Under the pieces are notes generated by a model. The model had not been told where the DNA came from. It worked only from the letters and a program-made list of their open reading frames with translations, and did no database searches. Of a stretch of DNA of 64,000 bases, positions 62,973 to 64,000 are shown in pieces (the first letter of the stretch is position 1; each line of letters opens with the position of its first letter). The stretch is taken from the NCBI RefSeq assembly GCF_036699995.1, contig NZ_CP144906.1, forward strand, positions 4,351,001 to 4,415,000. Direction: 5' to 3'. This stretch comes from Clostridium beijerinckii (GTDB lineage: Bacteria; Bacillota; Clostridia; Clostridiales; Clostridiaceae). A program made the position numbers and the translations under genes.

Positions 62973-64000
62973 TTATGCTCTCTCAATTATCTGTGTTGTA
63001 AAATTCTTCAATACTTTCTTACCTACTTGAAAAATCATTTCTTTTGTTAGTAGCTCCATTTCTTTAATCTCATTAATATAAATTTTATAATCTCCAAACA
63101 TGCAGTCATATGTAGCCAGCTCTTTGGCCAGTATTATACTCTGCTCTTCTCTAAATAATCTTTTTAATTTAAAGCTCTTAATTAAACGTTCTATCTGATC
63201 ATTATCAAGTTTCTTTTCTAATGAATCTAACTTTGCTATACATCCTTCTATTAAAGATATGGCTTTATTTACATTTTCTTCTGATGTGCTAAATGTTATT
63301 TTATATAGTTTTATATAATTCTCATTTGAAATTTTAGTAAGCACATCATATACCAAGCCATTTTGAGTTCTTAAAACATCATAGAGAATTGAATTAACCC
63401 CATCTCCAAAATATTGATTAAAAATTCTAAGCGCCTTAATTTCTTTTTCACTCAAATCATCAATTGGAAATATCATTTCAACTTTACATGCTCTTATTCC
63501 ATCTCTTACATTGTTATAAGTTCCCTTTTGAGGATTTTCATATTCTATTAAATTTTTATTATCAGTTTTACTAATCTCTTCTTGAATAGCACTATTTTTC
63601 TTCCACTCAGAAAAATAATTACATATAACTTCCTTTACTATATTAAACTTTACTGATGAAATTATAATAATTGAAGTATTTCCCGGAAAATAATATTTAT
63701 CATAAAATTCTTTAATATTATCTAAAGTTATGTTCTCAAGATCATCAAAGGTTCCTATTATAGGATACTTTATTCTTCTGTTACTGAAGCAGTTAAAAAA
63801 TAAATTATCCTCGCAATACTGATCTATATCCTCATCCCATTCTTTTAATTCTTCTTTTATGACATCCATTTCTTCTTTGAATCCATTTTCTCCAAATTCC
63901 GGGTTAATTATTATATCACTTAAAATTTCCACACCTTTTTGTAAATCTTCTCCGAGCAGAGTTCCATAATATATTACATATGGATAATTAGTCATGGCAT
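62973..64000 (-). CDS. M16-family zinc peptidase (5' part outside window)
   Basis: Middle and C-terminal part of an insulinase/mitochondrial-processing-peptidase-like protein. The visible 340 residues begin inside the first domain at MTNYPYVIYYGTLLGEDLQK and include the second-site region EEMDVIKEELKEWDEDIDQY, YYFPGNTSIIIIS and the C-terminal inactive repeat ending KKVLKNFTTQIIERA. The zinc motif HxxEH must lie in the roughly 70-80 residues beyond base 64000. The frame is open to the end of the window, so the ATG at 63995 is internal. Full family length is about 410. Role unknown; many clostridial relatives are uncharacterised. Confidence 0.85.
   Translation of the reverse strand, partial: AMTNYPYVIYYGTLLGEDLQKGVEILSDIIINPEFGENGFKEEMDVIKEELKEWDEDIDQYCEDNLFFNCFSNRRIKYPIIGTFDDLENITLDNIKEFYDKYYFPGNTSIIIISSVKFNIVKEVICNYFSEWKKNSAIQEEISKTDNKNLIEYENPQKGTYNNVRDGIRACKVEMIFPIDDLSEKEIKALRIFNQYFGDGVNSILYDVLRTQNGLVYDVLTKISNENYIKLYKITFSTSEENVNKAISLIEGCIAKLDSLEKKLDNDQIERLIKSFKLKRLFREEQSIILAKELATYDCMFGDYKIYINEIKEMELLTKEMIFQVGKKVLKNFTTQIIERA

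Overview
The window is AT-rich (about 70 percent A+T), gene-dense DNA with short operons, AGGAGG-type ribosome binding sites and hairpin terminators. Gene content is strictly fermentative and Gram-positive: a trimeric [FeFe]-hydrogenase, RNase J, a T-box riboswitch, a CtsR box, a clostridial-type M16 peptidase and glycogen/xylan enzymes. It reads as a chromosome piece of a saccharolytic Clostridium (sensu stricto, near the solventogenic species). The species cannot be fixed from sequence reading alone. No rRNA, tRNA, CRISPR array or prophage was seen.

Layout. 1-3858 (minus): hydABC-type NADH/ferredoxin hydrogenase; hydA runs off the left edge. 4268-5431 (plus): alanine racemase, followed by two large perfect hairpins. 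5798-8233 (minus): a flavodoxin-like reductase gene split by an IS6-family element (6164-7967, 8-bp target duplication), with a divergent HxlR regulator at 8356. 9041-15842 (minus): an operon of three different dynamin-like GTPases plus one coiled-coil protein, preceded by a 237-bp structured, inverted-repeat-bounded element (15959-16195). 16559-19222: pabABC. 19527-24856: cyclopropane synthase, a PUA/RlmI-like methyltransferase bracketed by direct repeats, a CtsR-controlled Hsp20, and a chemotaxis receptor. 25268-32385: a pentose-sugar block (GPH transporter, GH43 xylosidase, IlvD/Edd dehydratase, DapA-like aldolase, IclR regulator) with two palindromic operator candidates. 32458-38017: MerR-methyltransferase fusion, a coiled-coil protein, a DegT aminotransferase and RNase J. 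38251-42466: GalT-like protein, pullulanase and alpha-amylase. 42726-46603: a small secreted protein, a lipase-like hydrolase, an HD-GYP phosphodiesterase, a 42-residue ORF and an ArsC/Spx-like protein. 46832-54537: nucleoside uptake and catabolism (deoD, deoC, ABC transporter, BMP lipoprotein, LacI regulator). 54958-56960: an alanine-type T-box with an Lrp regulator and an aminotransferase. 57217-64000: a zinc-ribbon miniprotein, clpA-clpS, an Orn/Lys/Arg decarboxylase, threonine aldolase and a partial M16 peptidase.

How it fits together. Imported xylo-oligosaccharides, intracellular alpha-glucans and deoxynucleosides feed sugar phosphates or keto-acids into fermentation, and reducing power leaves through the bifurcating hydrogenase. 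A family of about 100-bp MITE-like repeats (at least four copies: 16423, 35937, 48302, 53421) sits in intergenic gaps, two of them flanking the nucleoside-transport block. Two other gene cassettes are bracketed by their own direct repeats.

The strongest candidates for something undescribed are the three-dynamin operon together with the structured element in front of it. All functional calls rest on motif recognition, not on database searches.
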